Positions 25,500 through 35,768 of a stretch of DNA of 64,000 nucleotides are shown piece after piece. Source of the stretch: Micromonospora sp. WMMD882 (GTDB taxonomy: Bacteria; Actinomycetota; Actinomycetes; Mycobacteriales; Micromonosporaceae); NCBI RefSeq assembly GCF_027497255.1, contig NZ_CP114903.1, forward strand, positions 6,138,001-6,202,000, given 5' to 3'. Position 1 is the stretch's first letter, and each line of letters opens with the position of its first letter. The translations under genes and the position numbers were made by a program. A model generated the notes under the pieces. The model was not told the origin of the DNA, searched no databases, and worked only from the letters and a program-made list of their open reading frames with translations.

Positions 25500-26297
25500 T
25501 CAGCGGACGAAGGCGCGGCTGGCCGGGTACGGGTAGAGCACGCCCTCGTTGGCCTTCAGCGCGCCGACCACGCCCAGCACGATCGGCACCAGGGCGATCA
25601 GCAGCGGCACGAAGAAGAGCAGCCCGCAGGTGACCGCGGTCAGCAGCCAGCCGATCAGGATGGCGAGCGCCCAGGTGAGCTGGAAGTTCAGCGCGGCCAC
25701 CGCGTGCGCCCGGACCGCCGGGGACTGCTGCCCCCGGACGAGCAGCACGATCAGCGGACCGACCCAGCCGAAGAGACTGCCGCCGACCACCACGCCGACC
25801 GGCCCGCCGGCATGGGCGAGCAGGGCCCAGATCCGGTCGTCGCCGGAGGTCGTCGCGGACGGCCCCCCGGTGGGCGGCTGGCCGGGACCGGGCGGCGGAA
25901 AGCCCCCGTCGGGCGGGTATCCGCCCTGGTCACCGGCCGGCGGAGGGTACCCGGGCGGCCCGTACTGCTGGGCGGGCGGCTCGTACTCCGGCGTCCCGTA
26001 CCGCTGGGTCGGGGGCTCGTGACCGGGTGGGGCGTACTGCTCCGTGGGGGGTTCGTGGCCGGGTGGGCCGTACTGCTGGGTCGGCGGCTCGTACTCCGGC
26101 GTCCCGTACTGCTGGGTCGGCGGCTCGTAGTCGGGTGGGCCGTACTGCCGGGTGGGGGGGTCCCAGTCCGGCGCGGCGAAGTTCGTGGTCGGCGGCTCGG
26201 GGGGCGGCGGCGGGGACCCGGGCGCGAGCGGGACGGTCGGCTCCGGCGGGCGCCCGTCGGCGTCGCCTGCTCCGGGCGGGCGAGGCGGTTCGGTCAT
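25500..26297 (-). CDS. DUF4870 membrane protein with Pro/Tyr-rich repeats
   Basis: 265 residues. Residues 1-45 are Pro-rich. Residues 46-117 are six 12-residue repeats of the form EPPTQQYGPPEY, followed by a Gly/Pro stretch. The C-terminal about 110 residues hold three or four membrane helices with DDRIWALLAHAGG and the ALNFQLTW motif, which define DUF4870. The tail resembles other tyrosine-rich low-complexity actinobacterial membrane proteins. ATG 26297 is preferred over an upstream in-frame start. Function is unknown. Confidence 0.87.
   Translation of the reverse strand: MTEPPRPPGAGDADGRPPEPTVPLAPGSPPPPPEPPTTNFAAPDWDPPTRQYGPPDYEPPTQQYGTPEYEPPTQQYGPPGHEPPTEQYAPPGHEPPTQRYGTPEYEPPAQQYGPPGYPPPAGDQGGYPPDGGFPPPGPGQPPTGGPSATTSGDDRIWALLAHAGGPVGVVVGGSLFGWVGPLIVLLVRGQQSPAVRAHAVAALNFQLTWALAILIGWLLTAVTCGLLFFVPLLIALVPIVLGVVGALKANEGVLYPYPASRAFVR
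25947..26162 (-). repeat. 36-bp coding tandem repeat (six units)
   Basis: Six in-frame 36-bp units encode D/EPPT(R/Q/E)QY(G/A)(P/T)P(D/E/G)(Y/H). Units 2 and 5 and units 3 and 4 resemble each other most, suggesting stepwise duplication. Confidence 0.9.
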
Positions 26298-26437
26298 GCA
26301 GGTCACGGTAGGGGCACCGGGCAAGTCGTGACCAGCGGGACATCGGCCCGGTCACCCGGACGAACGGCCCCGGCGCGGCGAGGTGCGGGGCACAGGTCGA
26401 CTCCGATCATCGCGTTCCCCGGGGGCGCCGACGTAGA

Positions 26438-26464
26438 CTGGCACTCGCTACAGTCGAGTGCCAG
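26438..26464. promoter_or_regulatory. CIRCE element (HrcA operator)
   Basis: CTGGCACTC-N9-GAGTGCCAG is a perfect 9-9-9 inverted repeat matching the CIRCE pattern (consensus TTAGCACTC-N9-GAGTGCTAA) with GC-shifted ends. It lies 90 bp before hrcA, in the position for autorepression. Confidence 0.95.
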
Positions 26465-26553
26465 GAGCAGTGTCCGGAGCGCCGCCCCGGTCGTGTCCGT
26501 CGTCCCCGGCGGCATCCGGTCCGGCCGGCCGGCACGCGTGGGAGGTGGGGAGA

Positions 26554-27576
26554 GTGGGTCTCGACGACCGTAAGCTCGCCGTGCTGCGCGCGATCGTCGA
26601 GGACTACGTCGCCACCCAGGAGCCGGTCGGCAGCAGGGCGCTGGTCGAGCGGCACCAGCTCGGCGTCTCCCCGGCGACGGTCCGCAACGACATGGCCGTG
26701 CTGGAGGAGGAAGGCTACATCCGGCAGCCGCACACCAGCGCGGGCCGGGTGCCGACCGACCGTGGCTACCGGCTCTTCGTCGACCGGCTCTCCCGGGTCA
26801 AGCCGCTCAGCCCGGCCGAGCGCCGGGCGATCGAACGCTTCCTGGTCGGCGCGGTCGACCTGGACGACGTGGTGCACCGTACGGTCCGGCTGCTCGCGCA
26901 GCTCACCCGACAGGTCGCGGTGGTGCAGTACCCGTCGCTGGCCCGCTCCTCGGTGCGCCACCTGGAGCTGGTGCCGATCTCCACCACCCGGCTGATGCTG
27001 GTGATGATCGCCGACACCGGGCGGGTCGAGCAGCGGCTCGTCGAGCTGCCCGCGCCGGTCCCCGCCGACGACGTGCTGGAGCTGCGCGGCCTGGCCAACG
27101 AGAAGCTCGGCGGCACCCGCCTGGTGGACACCCCGCCGCTGGTGCAGGCGCTGGTCGAGGAGGTCCGGCCGGGGCTGCGGCCGGCGATGACCACGCTCTC
27201 CACGGTGTTGCTGGAGACCCTGGTCGAGCGGCACGAGGAGCGGATCGCGCTGGCCGGCACGGCGAACCTCACCCGGGGCAACCTGCTGGATTTCCAGGGC
27301 TCGCTGCGACCGATCCTGGAGGCGCTGGAGGAGGAGGTCGTCATGCTCAAGCTCTTCGGCGAGGTGGAACGCAGCACGCTGCGGGTCCGCATCGGCGACG
27401 AGACCGAGATCGACAATCTCCGGGGGACCTCGGTGGTGAGCACGGGCTACGGCCCGGGCGCCAACGTGGTGGGTGGGCTCGGGGTGCTCGGGCCGACCCG
27501 GATGGACTACCCCGGCACCATCGCCACGGTACGCGCCGTGGCACGCTACGTGGGCGAGCTGCTGGCCCAGAACTGA
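26554..27576 (+). CDS. hrcA: Heat-inducible transcription repressor HrcA
   Basis: 340 residues. The N-terminal winged helix has [30 protein letters not shown] (core SPATVRNDM and HTSAGRVPT), followed by the GAF-like dimerisation region. It represses chaperone genes by binding CIRCE and is assisted by GroEL. GTG 26554 follows GGAGGTGGGGAG. It is the first gene of hrcA-dnaJ-rsmE. Confidence 0.97.
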   Translation: MGLDDRKLAVLRAIVEDYVATQEPVGSRALVERHQLGVSPATVRNDMAVLEEEGYIRQPHTSAGRVPTDRGYRLFVDRLSRVKPLSPAERRAIERFLVGAVDLDDVVHRTVRLLAQLTRQVAVVQYPSLARSSVRHLELVPISTTRLMLVMIADTGRVEQRLVELPAPVPADDVLELRGLANEKLGGTRLVDTPPLVQALVEEVRPGLRPAMTTLSTVLLETLVERHEERIALAGTANLTRGNLLDFQGSLRPILEALEEEVVMLKLFGEVERSTLRVRIGDETEIDNLRGTSVVSTGYGPGANVVGGLGVLGPTRMDYPGTIATVRAVARYVGELLAQN

Positions 27577-27650
27577 CCAGTCAGGGGCCGACGGCCGACT
27601 CGGGCCGACGACCGGCGTAACGCGAGACGAAACTGAGGACACGGAACGCA

Positions 27651-28790
27651 GTGGCCAGGGACTACTACGGCATTCTCGGTGTCAGCCGGGACGCCTCCGA
27701 CGACGAGATCAAGCGCGCCTACCGGAAACTCGCGCGGCAGTTCCACCCGGACGTGAATCCGGACCCGGAGGCCCAGGAGAAGTTCAAGGACATCAACGCC
27801 GCGTACGAGGTCCTCTCGGACGACCGTAAGCGGCAGATCGTCGACCTCGGTGGCGACCCGCTCGCCCCCGGCGGCGGCGGGGCCGGCCCCGGCGGGCCGG
27901 GCGGCGCCGGGCCGTTCGTCGGCTTCCAGGACATCATGGACGCCTTCTTCGGCGGGGCCACCGGGGCGCGTGGACCGCGTCCGCGGACCCGGCCGGGGGC
28001 GGACGCCATCCTCCGGCTGGAGCTCGACCTGCCCGAGACGGCGTTCGGCGTGGAAGCGCCGATCACCGTCGACACGGCGGTGCTCTGCACCACCTGCTCG
28101 GGCGCCGGCACCGCCGCCGGCACCCACCTGGCCACCTGCGAGGCGTGCGGCGGCCGGGGCGAGGTGCAGTCGGTGCAGCGCACGTTCCTCGGTCAGGTCG
28201 TCTCGGCCCGGCCGTGCACGGTCTGCCAGGGCTACGGCACCACCATCCCGCACCCCTGCCCGACCTGCGCCGGCGACGGCCGGGTGCGGACCAGGCGCTC
28301 GCTGACCGTCAAGATCCCCGCCGGGGTCGAGGACGGCATGCGGATCCGGCTGGCCCAGCAGGGCGAGGTCGGTCCGGGCGGCGGCACCGCCGGCGACCTG
28401 TACGTCGAGATCCACGAGCGTCCGCACGACGTCTACTCCCGCAAGGGCGACGACCTGCACTGCCGGGTGACCGTGCCGATGACGGCGGCGGCGCTCGGCA
28501 CCCGGCTGACCATCAAGACGCTGGACAGCGAGGAGACCGTCGACGTCAAGGCGGGCACCCAGCCGGGCAGCACGCTGCGGCTGCGCGCCCGGGGCGTGCC
28601 GCACCTGCGCGGCACCGGCCGGGGTGACCTCTACGTCCACCTCGACGTGCGGACCCCGACGAAGCTCGACGCCGACCAGGAGCGCATGCTGCGCGAGTTC
28701 GCCAAGACCCGCGGTGAGGAGGTCGCCGAGCTGAGCAAGCAGGGCGGCTTCTTCTCCCGGATGCGCGACGCGTTCAACGGGCACGCCTGA
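27651..28790 (+). CDS. dnaJ: Chaperone protein DnaJ
   Basis: 379 residues. J domain with HPD at 32-34, a Gly-rich linker (about 67-90), four CxxCxGxG zinc repeats between about 145 and 215 ([32 protein letters not shown]) and two C-terminal substrate-binding domains. It stimulates DnaK. Because it follows hrcA rather than dnaK, it corresponds to DnaJ2 of mycobacteria. GTG 27651. The stop is separated from the rsmE TTG by one base. Confidence 0.97.
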   Translation: MARDYYGILGVSRDASDDEIKRAYRKLARQFHPDVNPDPEAQEKFKDINAAYEVLSDDRKRQIVDLGGDPLAPGGGGAGPGGPGGAGPFVGFQDIMDAFFGGATGARGPRPRTRPGADAILRLELDLPETAFGVEAPITVDTAVLCTTCSGAGTAAGTHLATCEACGGRGEVQSVQRTFLGQVVSARPCTVCQGYGTTIPHPCPTCAGDGRVRTRRSLTVKIPAGVEDGMRIRLAQQGEVGPGGGTAGDLYVEIHERPHDVYSRKGDDLHCRVTVPMTAAALGTRLTIKTLDSEETVDVKAGTQPGSTLRLRARGVPHLRGTGRGDLYVHLDVRTPTKLDADQERMLREFAKTRGEEVAELSKQGGFFSRMRDAFNGHA

Positions 28791-28791
28791 G

Positions 28792-29526
28792 TTGTCGGCG
28801 CCGCTGTTCCTGGTCGAGGCGCTGCCGACCGCCGACACGCTCACCCTGGACGGCCCGGAGGGCCACCACGCGGCCACCGTGCAGCGGCTGCGGGTGGGCG
28901 AGGAGCTGCTGCTCGCCGACGGCCGTGGCGGCACCGCCGCCGCCGTGGTCACCGCCGTCGGCCGGGGCGCCCTCGACCTGACCGTCACCTCCCGCGGGTA
29001 CGTCGACGCGTCCGTGCCCCGGCTGGTGGTGGCGCAGGGCATCGCCAAGGGCGACCGGGGCGAGCTGGCCGTGCAGGCGATGACCGAGGTCGGGGTGGAC
29101 GAGATCGTGCCCTGGTCGGCGTCCCGCTCGGTGACGCAGTGGCGCGGCGAGCGGGGCGTACGGGCCCGGGAGAAGTGGGCGGCCACCGCCCGGGAGGCGG
29201 CCAAGCAGGCCCGCCGGGCGTGGCTGCCGGTGGTGACCGGCGCGCCGGACGAGTCGACCGCGGCGGTGGCCCGCCGGCTCGCCGGGGCCGCCGCCGGGCT
29301 CGTCCTGCACGAGTCGGCGGCGGACCGGCTGACCACCGTCGACCTGCCCGACACGGGCGAGGTGGTGCTGGTCGTCGGGCCGGAGGGCGGGATCGCCCCG
29401 GCCGAGCTGGACGCCTTCGTCGCCGCCGGGGCCCGGGTGGTCCGGCTCGGGCCGGCGGTGCTGCGTACCTCGACCGCCGGGGTCGCGGCGCTCAGCGTGC
29501 TCGCCGCCCGCCTCGGTCGCTGGTGA
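28792..29526 (+). CDS. rsmE: 16S rRNA (uracil1498-N3)-methyltransferase
   Basis: 244 residues, SPOUT-fold methyltransferase modifying U1498 of 16S rRNA. Motifs are EGHHAATVQRLRVG, GIAKGDRGELAVQAMTEVGV (KGDR part), VVGPEGGIAPAEL and LRTSTAGVAAL. The start is TTG 28792, one base after the dnaJ stop. The family N-terminus (SAPLFLVEALP) begins right there, supporting TTG. Confidence 0.95.
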   Translation: MSAPLFLVEALPTADTLTLDGPEGHHAATVQRLRVGEELLLADGRGGTAAAVVTAVGRGALDLTVTSRGYVDASVPRLVVAQGIAKGDRGELAVQAMTEVGVDEIVPWSASRSVTQWRGERGVRAREKWAATAREAAKQARRAWLPVVTGAPDESTAAVARRLAGAAAGLVLHESAADRLTTVDLPDTGEVVLVVGPEGGIAPAELDAFVAAGARVVRLGPAVLRTSTAGVAALSVLAARLGRW

Positions 29527-29544
29527 CCCCGCCGCCGGCCGCTC

Positions 29545-30456
29545 CTACAGCCGGGGGAAGACCTGCACGACCTCCTCGTCCGGGCGCAGGTCCAGCCCGG
29601 TCGGGCCGACGATGAGCGGGTCGGGCGTGCCGACCACCTCCGGGTCCTTGTTCGTGTACGCGAAGCGGTTGAGCACGTGCCGCATCGCCTCCAACCGGGC
29701 CCGCTTCTTGTCGTTGCTCTTCACCACCGTCCAGGGCGCGTCGGCGGTGTCGGTGTAGAAGAACATCGCCTCCTTCGCCTCGGTGTACTCGTCCCACTTG
29801 TCCAGCGAGGCGAGGTCCATCGGGGAGAGCTTCCACTGTCGTACCGGATCGACCTGGCGGATCGCGAAGCGGGTCCGCTGCTCGTTCTGCGACACGGAGA
29901 ACCAGAGCTTGACCAGCCGGATGCCGGAACGGACCAGCATCCGCTCCACGTCCGGGGCCTGGCGGAGGAACTCCAGGTACTCCTTGCGGGTGCAGAAACC
30001 CATCACCCGCTCCACCCCGGCGCGGTTGTACCAGGACCGGTCGAACAGCACGATCTCCCCGGCCGCCGGCAGGTGCCCGATCCACCGCTGGAAGTACCAC
30101 TGGGTGGACTCCCGCTCGTTCGGCTTGACCAGGGCGACCACCTTCGCGCCCCGGGGGTTGAGATGCTCCATGAAGCGCTTGATGGTGCCGCCCTTGCCGG
30201 CCGCGTCCCGCCCCTCGAAGATGATCACCAGCCGTTCGCCGGTCTCCTGGATCCACTCCTGGAGCTTGAGCAGCTCGATCTGGAGCAGCCGCTTCTGGTG
30301 GTCGTACTCCTCCCGGGGCAGCCGCTCGTCGTACGGGTAGTCCTCCCGCCAGGTCTCGACGGGGCCGCCGTCCGGGCGGAGCAGGATCGGATCGTCGTCG
30401 TGTCCGTCGACCACCTGGTAGTCGACGGTGAGGTCCAGCAGTTCCGGGTCGCCCAT
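29545..30456 (-). CDS. ppk2: Polyphosphate kinase 2
   Basis: 303 residues. Walker A is EGRDAAGKGG (81-90) and Walker B DRSWYNRAGVERVMGF (about 139-154), with lid arginines in RFAIRQVDPVRQWKLS. The length and single domain fit PPK2 class I, which phosphorylates nucleoside diphosphates from polyphosphate. ATG 30456. It is convergent with rsmE, with an 18-bp gap. Confidence 0.96.
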   Translation of the reverse strand: MGDPELLDLTVDYQVVDGHDDDPILLRPDGGPVETWREDYPYDERLPREEYDHQKRLLQIELLKLQEWIQETGERLVIIFEGRDAAGKGGTIKRFMEHLNPRGAKVVALVKPNERESTQWYFQRWIGHLPAAGEIVLFDRSWYNRAGVERVMGFCTRKEYLEFLRQAPDVERMLVRSGIRLVKLWFSVSQNEQRTRFAIRQVDPVRQWKLSPMDLASLDKWDEYTEAKEAMFFYTDTADAPWTVVKSNDKKRARLEAMRHVLNRFAYTNKDPEVVGTPDPLIVGPTGLDLRPDEEVVQVFPRL

Positions 30457-30518
30457 GCCGGTCCTCTTACCCCCTCACGGCCCCCGTCAGCCGTACCGTG
30501 GCGGTGATCCGCGACCGC

Positions 30519-31292
30519 TCAGGTCCGCAGGTACGACGCCCCGTTGAGGTCCACGATCGTGCCGGACGCCCACTGCGCGTCCGGCGAGGCCAGCCAGTGC
30601 ACGGCCGCGGCGATCTCCTCCGGCCGGGCCACCCGGCCGAACGGGCTCTGCGCCCGCACCGCGTCGCCCCGGGGCGACTTGAGGTGCTCGTTGGTCATGT
30701 CGGTCTCCACGAAGCCGGGGGCCACGGTCGCCACCGCGATCCCGTACGGGGCCAACGCCACCGCCAGGGACTGCGCCATCGCGTTCAGGCCCGCCTTGCT
30801 CGCCCCGTACGCCGGGTTGCCCGGCTCGCCCCGGAACGCGCCCCGGGAGGACACGTTCACGATCCGGCCGCCCCGGTCGCGCATGTGCTGGGCGGCGCAC
30901 CAGGCCGCGTTGGCCGCGCCGAGCAGGTTCGTGTCGACGGTCTCCCGCCACCGCTGCCGCCACTGCTCGTAACTGGCCTCGAAGACCGGGTGCGGCGGAT
31001 CGGGCGGCCCGAACACCCCGGCGTTGTTGACCAGCACGTCCAGCCCGCCGAGCCGGGCCGCCGCCTCGTCCACCAGGGTCCGTACCGCGTCCGGGTCGGC
31101 CAGGTCGGCCCGGAGCACGACGTGGCCCGCGCCGGGCAGCTCGGCCCGGAGCGCCTCGGCCAGCTCCGCCGAGTCCCGGTGGTGGACGACCACCCGGTCG
31201 CCGCCGGCCGCGAAAGCCCGGGCCACCGCGCGGCCGATCCCGCGCGAGGCCCCCGTCACCAGTACCGCCCGTGAGGTCACGCGCCACATCAT
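30519..31292 (-). CDS. SDR-family oxidoreductase (FabG-like)
   Basis: 257 residues, classical short-chain dehydrogenase. NAD(P)-binding TGASRGIG near the N-terminus, NNAG at about 91, catalytic Ser in NVSSRG and YGASKAG (Tyr-x3-Lys). A basic HHRDS after the second strand suggests NADPH. Tandem ATGs at 31292/31289 and GTG 31280 are possible starts. Substrate is unknown. Confidence 0.9.
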   Translation of the reverse strand: MMWRVTSRAVLVTGASRGIGRAVARAFAAGGDRVVVHHRDSAELAEALRAELPGAGHVVLRADLADPDAVRTLVDEAAARLGGLDVLVNNAGVFGPPDPPHPVFEASYEQWRQRWRETVDTNLLGAANAAWCAAQHMRDRGGRIVNVSSRGAFRGEPGNPAYGASKAGLNAMAQSLAVALAPYGIAVATVAPGFVETDMTNEHLKSPRGDAVRAQSPFGRVARPEEIAAAVHWLASPDAQWASGTIVDLNGASYLRT

Positions 31293-31384
31293 GCCCGAGC
31301 CGGCCGACCCCGACCCGCCAGGGGCAGGGCCGGTCGGCGTGGCCGAACCGGGCGGAGCAGGTCGGACGGCCATACCATGCGTCG

Positions 31385-31735
31385 GTGGACAACGACTGCC
31401 TCTTCTGCCGCATCGTCGCCGGCGAGATCCCGGCCACCATCGTCCGGGAGACCGACACCACCCTGGCGTTCCGGGACATCGACCCGAAGGCCCCGGTGCA
31501 CGTGCTGGTCATCCCCAAGGAGCACTACGCCGACGTGGCCACCCTCGGGCAGGGCGATCCGACCCTGGCCGGCCAGGTGCTCACCACCGCCGCCGAGGTG
31601 GCCGAGGCGGAGGGGCTGCTCGCCGACGGGTTCCGGCTGATGTTCAACACCGGCGGGTACGGCGGCCAGGAGGTCTACCACGTGCACGCGCACGTGCTCG
31701 GCGGCGCGCCGCTCGGCCCGATGCTCGCCCGCTGA
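31385..31735 (+). CDS. HIT family hydrolase
   Basis: 116 residues, full-length HINT-type nucleotide hydrolase. CLFCRIVAGEIPATIV at the N-terminus and the catalytic HVHAHVLGG near the C-terminus. It likely cleaves AMP-linked compounds. GTG 31385 gives the standard MDNDCLFC start. The two N-terminal cysteines fit a structural metal site seen in some members. Confidence 0.95.
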   Translation: MDNDCLFCRIVAGEIPATIVRETDTTLAFRDIDPKAPVHVLVIPKEHYADVATLGQGDPTLAGQVLTTAAEVAEAEGLLADGFRLMFNTGGYGGQEVYHVHAHVLGGAPLGPMLAR

Positions 31736-31765
31736 CCCCGTCCCGCCCCTCCTTACACTGGCGGC

Positions 31766-33148
31766 GTGGTGGAGATCAACGGGCGGTTGGGGCGGATGAC
31801 GCGGCAGGTGCAGGCCGGCGCGCGGGTGCCGGCGCTGTCGGTGGCCCTGCACCGGGCGGACCGGCCGCTGTGGCACCTCACCGTCGGCGGCACCGGCAAC
31901 GACACCCCGCTGACCCCGCAGACCCGGTTCCGGATCGGCTCGGTCACCAAGACCTTCACCGCCGTGCTGGTGATGCAGTGCCGGGACGACGGGCTGCTCG
32001 ACCTCGACGACCCGATCGGGCGTCACCTCGACCTGCCGGCGCACGGCGAGCTGACCGTGCGCCGGCTGCTGTCGCACACCTCCGGCCTGCAACGCGAGCC
32101 GTACGGGGACGTCTGGGACACGCTGCTGGCCCCCGACGCCGGGCGGCTCCTCGCCGAGCTGAGCCGGGCCGAGCGGGTGCTGCCGCCGGCCCGCCGGTTC
32201 CACTACTCCAACCTGGGCATGGCGCTGCTCGGCGAGCTGGTCGGCCGGCTGCGCGGCGGGACCTGGGCGGAGGCGCTCACCGACCGGGTCCTGGCCCCGC
32301 TGGGGCTGACCGCCACCGGCGTCCGGCCGGGCCCGCAGGCGGCGACCGGGTTCCTGGTGGACGCGTACTCCGACCACGCCCGGCCGGAGCCGCCCACCGA
32401 CTTCGGCGCGGTCGGGCCGGCGGCGCAGCTCTGGAGCACCGCCACGGACACGGCCCGGTGGGCGGCCTTCCTGGCGGATCCGGCGGCGCTGGACCCGGCC
32501 GGCGCGGTGCTCGCCCCGGCCACCCTGGACGAGATGCGCTGGCCGGTCACCCTCACCGACGACACCTGCTGGTCCGACGGCTTCGGGCTCGGGCTGATCC
32601 TGGCGCCGCAGCCGAACCGGGCGCTGCACGTCGGGCACGACGGGGCGATGCCCGGCTTCCTCGCCTCGGTGTACGGGCGGCGGGGCGGCGACGGGACGCC
32701 CGGCGCGATGGGCTGCGCCGTGCTCGGCTCGGCCGGCACCGCCGCGGCCGTCTTCGACCTGTCGCACCGGCTGCTCGCCGCCGCCGTCGAGCACGACCCG
32801 GCCGACGTCGAGCCGTGGTCGCCGGGCGAGCCTGCCCCGCGGGCGTACCGGCACCTGCTGGGGCGCTGGTGGGGCGAGGGTTTCGAGTTCGTGTTCTTCT
32901 GGCGGGACGGGGCGCTGCGCGCCCGCCGGGCCGAGGACCCGGCCGGGAAGCCGGCGGCGGTCTTCGCGCCGCTGCCGGACCGGCCGGACGTGCTGCGTAC
33001 CGTGTCCGGGCGGGAGGTCGGCGAGCTGCTCCGGCTGACCCGGGACGAGCGGGGCACGGTGTGCCGGATGCACTGGGCGACCTACCGGTTCACCCGCGAC
33101 CAACAGACCTTCGACGGCTACGACGTCCGCGAGCCGGCCCAGGACTGA
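31766..33148 (+). CDS. Serine beta-lactamase/DD-peptidase-like hydrolase
   Basis: 460 residues. Catalytic SVTK (59-62), YSN (about 147-149) and a C-terminal GHDGAMPG near 291 in the place of HxG/KTG. No signal peptide is seen, so it appears cytoplasmic, and members of this class are often esterases or D-amino peptidases rather than beta-lactamases. The C-terminal about 110 residues (from RAYRHLLGRWWGEG) form a lipocalin-like strand-rich region. TACACT eight bases before GTG 31766 suggests a leaderless transcript. Confidence 0.88.
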   Translation: MVEINGRLGRMTRQVQAGARVPALSVALHRADRPLWHLTVGGTGNDTPLTPQTRFRIGSVTKTFTAVLVMQCRDDGLLDLDDPIGRHLDLPAHGELTVRRLLSHTSGLQREPYGDVWDTLLAPDAGRLLAELSRAERVLPPARRFHYSNLGMALLGELVGRLRGGTWAEALTDRVLAPLGLTATGVRPGPQAATGFLVDAYSDHARPEPPTDFGAVGPAAQLWSTATDTARWAAFLADPAALDPAGAVLAPATLDEMRWPVTLTDDTCWSDGFGLGLILAPQPNRALHVGHDGAMPGFLASVYGRRGGDGTPGAMGCAVLGSAGTAAAVFDLSHRLLAAAVEHDPADVEPWSPGEPAPRAYRHLLGRWWGEGFEFVFFWRDGALRARRAEDPAGKPAAVFAPLPDRPDVLRTVSGREVGELLRLTRDERGTVCRMHWATYRFTRDQQTFDGYDVREPAQD

Positions 33149-33205
33149 CCCCCGCCCGGCTGGCCGCCCTGCCGGCTGGCCCGCCGACCCGCGCCGGCCC
33201 GCGCC

Positions 33206-33271
33206 GCGCCAGATCGCCGAGATGGCGGTGTCCCTGAGTGGGGACACCGCCATCTCCCTGAAACGGTGTGC
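33206..33271. repeat. Hairpin-bearing dispersed repeat (copy 2)
   Basis: A perfect 15-bp stem (33219-33233 and 33242-33256) with an 8-base loop sits between convergent genes. The flanks CGCGCCAGATC and GAAACGGTG also border the degraded copy at 4.18-4.24 kb. It may act as a bidirectional terminator here. Confidence 0.8.
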
Positions 33272-33285
33272 GTCAGCGGGCGGGG

Positions 33286-33849
33286 TCAGCCGACCGTGGC
33301 GGGGGTCGGCCAACTGTTCCGGAAGACCTGGGCGCCGGTGGTGGCGAGGCCGCCGAAGTTCCGGTCGACCTGGGCCGACTCGGTGGAGTACGGGTACGGG
33401 TTGGTGCAGCCCGTGCCGGCGCTGCCACCGGACATCAGCAGGTAACACTGGCCGTTGTAGTTGTCCGGCAGGCCGAGGATGTGCCCGATCTCGTGGGTCA
33501 TGATCCGCAGCGGGGAGTACTGCGAGGCCTGGACGGTGTCGATCACCACGTAGCCGTTGCCGAGGCTGCGCCGGACGGCGTACGAGCCGCCCCCGGTGGT
33601 GTAGTAGATCATCAGGTTCGATCCGCACTTGGACATGGTCACGTTGCGGGTGTACGAGGTCCAGATCGAGGCGGCCTGGTCGGCGGTGCCCGCGTACGGC
33701 CCGGCCTGGCTGGTGTTGTAGCAGACCGTGGCGGCGACGGTGACGTCGGCGGCGGCGGGGGCGGGCTGGCTCAGCAGGCCGAGGCCCAGGGCGGTGGCGG
33801 CTCCGGCGAGCAGGGTGGTGAGGCGGCGGCCGATCCTTCGTGGGGACAC
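33286..33849 (-). CDS. Snapalysin-like secreted zinc metalloprotease
   Basis: 187 residues with a signal peptide (about 1-34, ending APAAA). The zinc motif THEIGHILGLPDN supplies His119, Glu120, His123 and Asp129, the HExxHxxGxxD pattern of peptidase family M7 in which Asp is the third ligand. CYLLMSGGSAGTGCTNPYP downstream is also snapalysin-like, and four cysteines could form two disulfides. It is a small extracellular protease. GTG 33849 follows GGAATGGAG. Confidence 0.93.
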   Translation of the reverse strand: MSPRRIGRRLTTLLAGAATALGLGLLSQPAPAAADVTVAATVCYNTSQAGPYAGTADQAASIWTSYTRNVTMSKCGSNLMIYYTTGGGSYAVRRSLGNGYVVIDTVQASQYSPLRIMTHEIGHILGLPDNYNGQCYLLMSGGSAGTGCTNPYPYSTESAQVDRNFGGLATTGAQVFRNSWPTPATVG

Positions 33850-34219
33850 GGGTCACGCTCCATTCCTGGGAGTCGAGGGTGAGCCGATCCTAGATATGGA
33901 CGTACATCGATATCAAGATGTCTGTTTTGGTGTTGATCTCATATAATGCAAGCTTGTGCCGTGATCAAGGCTTTCCTGGCGATCTTCGCCTCGGGGCGCC
34001 CGGTCTCGGCGGGCGTCGGTCGGCCCGTCCGCCCGGCCCCGGCGTGCTCCGACCGGCCCGCCCGCCCTGCCGTCGCCGGGAAGGCCCCTGCCGTCGGCGA
34101 AAATGGGCCGGGTGCCGGCCGGGGCGACCCGATACGATGGGAGCCAACGTCCGTCCGCCGTGCCAGCCCAGGCCGGCTGAGTGTGAGAGCAGGTGGCGCA
34201 GGGCCGTCCGGCCCGACCT
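33850..34219 (-). promoter_or_regulatory. AT-rich protease promoter with a 22-bp dyad, then GC-rich leader before phoH
   Basis: On the minus strand TTGATA and TAGGAT are 18 bases apart and fit a -35/-10 pair for the protease. Between them lies the dyad GATAT-N4-GTAC-N4-ATATC (33893-33914), centred exactly on GTAC. In Streptomyces, snapalysin genes are activated by a LysR-type protein (SnpR), but no such gene is adjacent. Another TATAAT (33942-33947) faces phoH. The rest up to 34219 is GC-rich with no supported gene. Confidence 0.6.
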
Positions 34220-35281
<1,062 letters not shown>

Positions 35282-35294
35282 AGCAGAGGAAACC

Positions 35295-35768
35295 GTGTCC
35301 ATCGAGATCGCCAACGAGTCCGGTGTCACCGTCGACACCGACGCCGTGCTCGCCGTCGCCCGGCACGCCCTCGACGAGATGGGGGTCAACCCGCTCGCCG
35401 AGCTGTCCGTGCTGCTCGTCGACATCGACTACATGACCGAGCTGAACCATCGCTGGATGGGCGGCGACGGGCCGACCGACGTGCTCGCCTTCCCCATGGA
35501 CGAGGGCAGCATCGACCACGGCCCGGGGGAGAGCACCGGCGGCGCGGGTGAGCCCGCGCTCCTCGGTGACATCGTGCTCTGCCCGGAGGTGGCGGCCAAG
35601 CAGGCCGTGACCGCGGGGCACAGCGCCGCCGACGAGCTGCACCTGCTCACCGTGCACGGGGTGCTGCACCTGCTCGGCTACGACCACGCCGAGCCGGAGG
35701 AGGAGCGCGAGATGTTCGGGCTCCAGGCCCGCCTGCTCGCCAGTTGGCGGTCGAACCGAGTCCGGTGA
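35295..35768 (+). CDS. ybeY: Endoribonuclease YbeY
   Basis: 157 residues. The zinc motif [11 protein letters not shown] (about 121-131) is intact, as is [21 protein letters not shown]. It matures 16S rRNA 3' ends and helps ribosome quality control. GTG 35295 follows AGAGGA. Its stop shares one base with the next ATG. Confidence 0.97.
   Translation: MSIEIANESGVTVDTDAVLAVARHALDEMGVNPLAELSVLLVDIDYMTELNHRWMGGDGPTDVLAFPMDEGSIDHGPGESTGGAGEPALLGDIVLCPEVAAKQAVTAGHSAADELHLLTVHGVLHLLGYDHAEPEEEREMFGLQARLLASWRSNRVR

Noticed and set aside
31766..33148. Secreted beta-lactamase conferring resistance
   Set aside because: No signal peptide, and the catalytic layout fits the wide esterase/DD-peptidase group equally well.
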